From Streptomyces akebiae (lineage in GTDB: Bacteria > Actinomycetota > Actinomycetes > Streptomycetales > Streptomycetaceae), in assembly GCF_019599145.1 (NCBI RefSeq), contig NZ_CP080647.1, positions 1,426,001 to 1,490,000 on the forward strand: DNA of 64,000 nt, read 5' to 3'. The position numbers were made by a program, and so were the translations under genes. The notes under the pieces are model-generated. The model had not been told where the DNA came from and made no database searches. It saw nothing but the letters and a program-made list of their open reading frames with translations. Of this stretch, positions 61,275-64,000 are shown piece by piece; the first letter of the stretch is position 1, and the number at the start of each line of letters is the position of its first letter.

Positions 61275-61955
61275 TCACCCCTCGGGGGAGGGCACCACGC
61301 TCAGGTGGGTCGCTGCGGCGCGGCGGGGGCGACGGGTCCTGCGGGGGTCGGACGGGCGGCCCACCTCGCGCAGGACGAGGGTCATCCGGTGGTAGCCGAG
61401 GTCGCGGAGCGTGTCGGGGGTCTCGCCGACGACGCGGCAGTGGGTGGCGCCCCAGCGCGGGTCGGGGTGGACCACGGGGCGTACGGCGCCGTCGTGCCGG
61501 GCGGCGGCGGGGCCGACGGTGCGCAGCCAGTGCGGCAGGCCGTGGCGGTAGGCGGCGTCCATGATGGGGTCCTGGGCGATCTCCCGGCGGATGGACTGCA
61601 GGCCCCGGTCCTGGGGGTGGCGTTCCACGGCGGCGGCGAAGTGGGCGAGCATCGGCAGGCACCAGCTGGACTCGTGGTCACCGAGGACGGTGGCGGCGTC
61701 CGGGTGGAAGAGCACGAAGCGGAGGAAGTTGTCGTCGGGCATGGCCGTCGGGTCGGGCCCCACGCCGGTGAAGAGCGCCCGGAACGCGGCGTTGCTGAGG
61801 ACGACGTCCCAGCGGTGGTCGAGGACGACGGACGGGAACAGGACGGAATCCAGCAGTACGGCGTAGTCCTGGAGGTAGGCCTGCGCTTCCTGGGCTTCGG
61901 ATGTGTCGGGGACGGGCCGCGGTACCGACCGCTGCCCTCCTGCCTGATATGCCAT
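61275..61955 (-). CDS. Stand-alone MmyB-type ligand-binding domain protein
   Basis: A 226-aa protein matching the C-terminal domain of MmyB-like regulators: VLLDSVLFPSVVLDHRWDVV, then DDNFLRFVLFHPDA and ESSWCLPMLAHFAAAVERH. The usual N-terminal XRE HTH is absent, and no upstream in-frame HTH is seen. It may sense a fatty-acid-like ligand and work with a separate DNA-binding partner. ATG 61955 starts well. Confidence 0.78.
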   Translation of the reverse strand: MAYQAGGQRSVPRPVPDTSEAQEAQAYLQDYAVLLDSVLFPSVVLDHRWDVVLSNAAFRALFTGVGPDPTAMPDDNFLRFVLFHPDAATVLGDHESSWCLPMLAHFAAAVERHPQDRGLQSIRREIAQDPIMDAAYRHGLPHWLRTVGPAAARHDGAVRPVVHPDPRWGATHCRVVGETPDTLRDLGYHRMTLVLREVGRPSDPRRTRRPRRAAATHLSVVPSPEG

Positions 61956-62065
61956 CGGGAGGTCACCCCTCTTGCCTATGCGGCCTTCACGCGGCTCCTT
62001 GATCCTCCTGCCCTGGACTAAGGCGTGTCAACTATCGTGGCATTTGGCGACGGTTGACGGCTGAA

Positions 62066-62087
62066 TCTCGCCACAGTTGTGGCGAGA
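62066..62087. promoter_or_regulatory. Perfect 22-bp palindrome upstream of the XRE-ImmA genes
   Basis: TCTCGCCACA, GT, TGTGGCGAGA: a perfect 10-bp inverted repeat around a 2-bp centre, 143 bp before the XRE start. A second pair GTCAAC (62027-62032) / GTTGAC (62053-62058) lies just upstream. A likely operator of the adjacent XRE protein. Confidence 0.65.
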
Positions 62088-62229
62088 CCTGGATGTGAGT
62101 TCGACGGAACCGCTAGTCTCCCCGCAGTTCACGGTGTACTTGCCGGGACCAGGGTCTCGCGCCAGGCTTGGATCCACGGATTCCGCAGTACCGCGAAATT
62201 GGCCTGAGAGAGACGTAGGAGATCTGTCG

Positions 62230-62886
62230 GTGACGGATGGCTTCGAGGTTCCGGACGCCGCGGCGACGGTTCTGCTGCCGGCCGTCGTGGCCCGTGTCAC
62301 CGCGCTGGCGGACAAGTTGCGCGTGGGGCACGCGGAGGTCTTCGACACCCGACGGCTCTCGGTGGCCTCGGGTGTGCCGGAGGCGGTCGTGAAGGCCCTG
62401 CTGAGCGGCCGGCGCGCCGGTGAGCCGGACGTCCAGGCCCGTTTTCTGCAGCGCCTGGACCTGCTGCGACGCACCCGGCTCAAGCCCAACGGCCGCAAGT
62501 ACACCCAGCAGGAGATCGCCGACGGCGCGGGCATGTCGCGCCAGCAGGCGGGTGCCCTGATCAACGGGGACCGGCGTCCCACGATGGAGCACTGCGACGC
62601 CATCCAGCGCTTCTTCAGAGTGCACGCCGGTTTCCTCACCGCCGAGGATCCCGAGGCGCTGGCGAGCGCCCTGATGCGGACCGAGCAGGAGCTCCTCCAG
62701 CAGCTCGCCGACCGCGAGCGCGCGGCGGCCGAGTCCGCGGACGACCCGCTGCAGCGGCTGCTCCAGAACCACGGTGTGCGTTCCATCGCCTGGCGGGCGG
62801 CGCAGCTGCCCACCGACCAGCACCGCGACAAGGTCGCGGAGTGGTTGGACATGCTGCTGGAGAGCGTCAAGCGGCCCGAGTCCTGA
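62230..62886 (+). CDS. XRE-family repressor of an XRE-ImmA pair
   Basis: A 218-aa XRE protein with an HTH at about 80-130 (KYTQQEIADGAGMSRQQAGALI, by positions 93-114; key residues Q, A, S, R). A helical region EQELLQQLADRERAAAE follows. GTG 62230 has GGAG eight bases upstream. It is followed by an ImmA/IrrE-like gene and a MAB_1171c membrane-protein gene, a recurrent actinobacterial trio. Confidence 0.85.
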   Translation: MTDGFEVPDAAATVLLPAVVARVTALADKLRVGHAEVFDTRRLSVASGVPEAVVKALLSGRRAGEPDVQARFLQRLDLLRRTRLKPNGRKYTQQEIADGAGMSRQQAGALINGDRRPTMEHCDAIQRFFRVHAGFLTAEDPEALASALMRTEQELLQQLADRERAAAESADDPLQRLLQNHGVRSIAWRAAQLPTDQHRDKVAEWLDMLLESVKRPES

Positions 62887-62899
62887 CCGGGGGAGATCT

Positions 62900-63448
62900 G
62901 TGGGCATCGGAAAGGAAATGCGCCGCCTGTGCGGCGAGTTGGTCGGCGAGCTCACGCTGCCGGCACCGGCGGACCCCGCCGATCTCTACGGCGCCCTGTG
63001 CGACGCGATGAGCAGACGCCGCGGACGCCCCGTCCACTACCGCACGGCCGTCTTCCCACCCGGTACGGCCAGTGGCCTGTGGCTGGACATGGCGGAGCAG
63101 GACCTGGTCGTCATCGAGGAGCGCACCGCGCCGGACCACCAGTTGGTGATCCTCGGCCATGAGCTGTGGCACATGCAGGCCGGGCACTGCGGACAGCACG
63201 TGGACGGCGCCGCCGTCGCCGCGCGCTTAGTGAGCCAGGACGCCGACCTGCGGGAGACCGTGCTGAGGGTCGCCGCCCGGACGCGCTTCGACCTGTCCGA
63301 CGAGCAGGACGCCGAGAGCTTCGGACTGCTGCTGGCCAGCAAGTGCCGTACCTGGCTGGCCGGTTCCGCGCTGCGCGGGCCGGTGCGCCGCGATCACCTT
63401 GCCGGCCGCATCGGGGCCTCGCTCGGCTACCGCGGCCCGCAGGGCTGA
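62900..63448 (+). CDS. ImmA/IrrE-type metallopeptidase-like protein
   Basis: A 182-aa protein with zinc motif ILGHELWHMQAGH (HExxH), of the ImmA/IrrE type that cleaves XRE repressors; often annotated as a toxin component. GTG 62900 follows GGGGGAGATCT, 13 bp after the XRE stop. It probably acts on the preceding repressor. Confidence 0.84.
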   Translation: MGIGKEMRRLCGELVGELTLPAPADPADLYGALCDAMSRRRGRPVHYRTAVFPPGTASGLWLDMAEQDLVVIEERTAPDHQLVILGHELWHMQAGHCGQHVDGAAVAARLVSQDADLRETVLRVAARTRFDLSDEQDAESFGLLLASKCRTWLAGSALRGPVRRDHLAGRIGASLGYRGPQG

Positions 63449-63454
63449 GCGGCA

Positions 63455-63495
63455 CCGGAACGCCGAGACGCCGAGAACGCCGAGAACGCCGAAGA
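63455..63495 (+). repeat. Short tandem repeat of GAACGCCGA
   Basis: Units of GAACGCCGA or GACGCCGA recur four times between the ImmA-like stop and the next start codon, just before ATG 63497. Probably slippage; an effect on translation of the next gene is possible. Confidence 0.5.
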
Positions 63496-63496
63496 C

Positions 63497-64000
63497 ATGG
63501 ACGGGTCCAGCTACTACATTCCGGCCGTCGCGATGACGATCGCCCTCGCCCTCAAGACGCCCGCGCTGCTGCGGAACTGGGGCGACCCCCTGATCAGATC
63601 CGTGTGCGCGCTGATGACACTGGCCGCCCTGGTCTTCTGCTTCGCCGCACCGCCGACGATCATCGAGCTCAACCGCGTCACCGGTGTCACGAACGTCTCC
63701 GCCGCCGTCGTCTACCTGCTGCTGAGCGCGTTCAGCGGCTCCTGTCTGGTGCTGATCACCAACTGGCGGGGCGGCCCGCCGGAGACGACCCGCCGTCTGT
63801 CGCGCCGCTGGATCGCCGGGTACGGCGCGGTGTGCGCGGCCATCGTGGCGCTCTTCGTGCTCGGCGAGGCCCCGGTGGAGCGGGTGCGGGACTTCGACAC
63901 GTACTACGCCGACGCCCCGTTCCTGCGCGAGATGATCGTGCTGTACCTGACCGGCTTCATGGTCGCGGGTGTGGCGATGAACGTGATGTGCTGGCGCTGG
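63497..64000 (+). CDS. MAB_1171c-type membrane protein (5' part, runs off the window)
   Basis: At least 168 codons, open to the window edge. MDGSSYYIPAVAMTIALALK opens a multi-helix protein, with hydrophobic helices near 33-50, 72-93, 112-132 and 150-168 and the loop NWRGGPPETTRRLSRRW. It matches the putative transporter family found after XRE-ImmA genes in actinobacteria. The weak ribosome site is GCCGAAGAC. Confidence 0.8.
   Translation, partial: MDGSSYYIPAVAMTIALALKTPALLRNWGDPLIRSVCALMTLAALVFCFAAPPTIIELNRVTGVTNVSAAVVYLLLSAFSGSCLVLITNWRGGPPETTRRLSRRWIAGYGAVCAAIVALFVLGEAPVERVRDFDTYYADAPFLREMIVLYLTGFMVAGVAMNVMCWRW

Noticed and set aside
62900..63448. Classical toxin of a toxin-antitoxin pair
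   Set aside because: The HExxH motif and gene order fit an ImmA/IrrE peptidase acting on a repressor; nothing shows toxicity.
1..64000. CRISPR arrays, rRNA operons, and classical insertion sequences with DDE transposases
   Set aside because: No regularly spaced repeats, no rRNA sequence and no DDE-type transposase were seen in the window.

Overview
The window is high-GC actinobacterial DNA, almost certainly from a Streptomyces chromosome. The evidence is codon use with G/C in third positions, many GTG starts, ATGA/GTGA start-stop overlaps, a conservon (cvnA-D), several XRE/TPR regulators of Streptomyces type, an XRE-ImmA-MAB_1171c gene set and a PIMT-type graspetide cluster. Most of it reads as accessory DNA; from about 54.6 kb onward it looks like ordinary catabolic chromosome.

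Layout. (1) 0.2-8.2 kb: a P450 divergent from its TetR regulator over two tandem operators; a MerR-YnfA pair; and a sulfur-handling module (TusA-like, cysteine desulfurase, ArsR-rhodanese fusion, MBL-fold hydrolase with two rhodanese domains, MFS exporter). (2) 8.3-14.3 kb: four coupled minus-strand genes, three tyrosine recombinases plus a TnpC/DUF6262-like helper, i.e. the transposition module of a Tn554-like element. It abuts an MFS gene cut off in the middle at 14293, so this is an insertion junction; the genes to its left may be its cargo. (3) 14.3-20.7 kb: a 51-aa peptide gene, a Nudix hydrolase, the truncated MFS, two endonuclease/exonuclease/phosphatase-fold proteins, a double-winged-helix GntR-like protein and a two-HTH pseudokinase fusion. 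(4) 21.3-26.1 kb: an acyl-CoA dehydrogenase homologue without the usual catalytic glutamate, then a conservon with a GAF protein.

(5) 26.7-42.4 kb: the most interesting segment. A tightly coupled minus-strand run of about 14 genes encodes a thymidylate-synthase-fold enzyme with the Asn-to-Asp change typical of cytidylate hydroxymethylases, an O-carbamoyltransferase, two glycosyltransferase-like proteins, a KdsB-type cytidylyltransferase, two small-molecule kinases, a P-loop kinase, two phosphatases, a methyltransferase, an epimerase, a SAH-hydrolase-like NAD protein and a Nudix hydrolase. It looks like an undescribed pathway for a decorated, probably cytosine-based, nucleotide or nucleoside product. 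One of its kinases is a relative of the pseudokinase in region 3, which hints that the two regions are connected.

(6) 42.7-52.1 kb: three XRE/TPR-type regulators and one decayed copy, a TrmO-like protein, CutA, a DUF6087 protein, and a complete graspetide (omega-ester RiPP) cluster: precursor, ATP-grasp ligase and PIMT-like methyltransferase. (7) 52.7-54.4 kb: an excisionase-like gene and a tyrosine integrase beside a repeat-rich stretch that probably marks an integration end. (8) 54.6-61.3 kb: a vanAB-type Rieske oxygenase/reductase with a small gene between them, an IclR regulator, and an ABC importer; four matching inverted repeats tie the regulator to its own and the importer's promoter. 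(9) 61.3-64 kb: a free-standing MmyB-type ligand domain and an XRE-ImmA-MAB_1171c set with a perfect 22-bp palindrome upstream; the last gene runs off the window.
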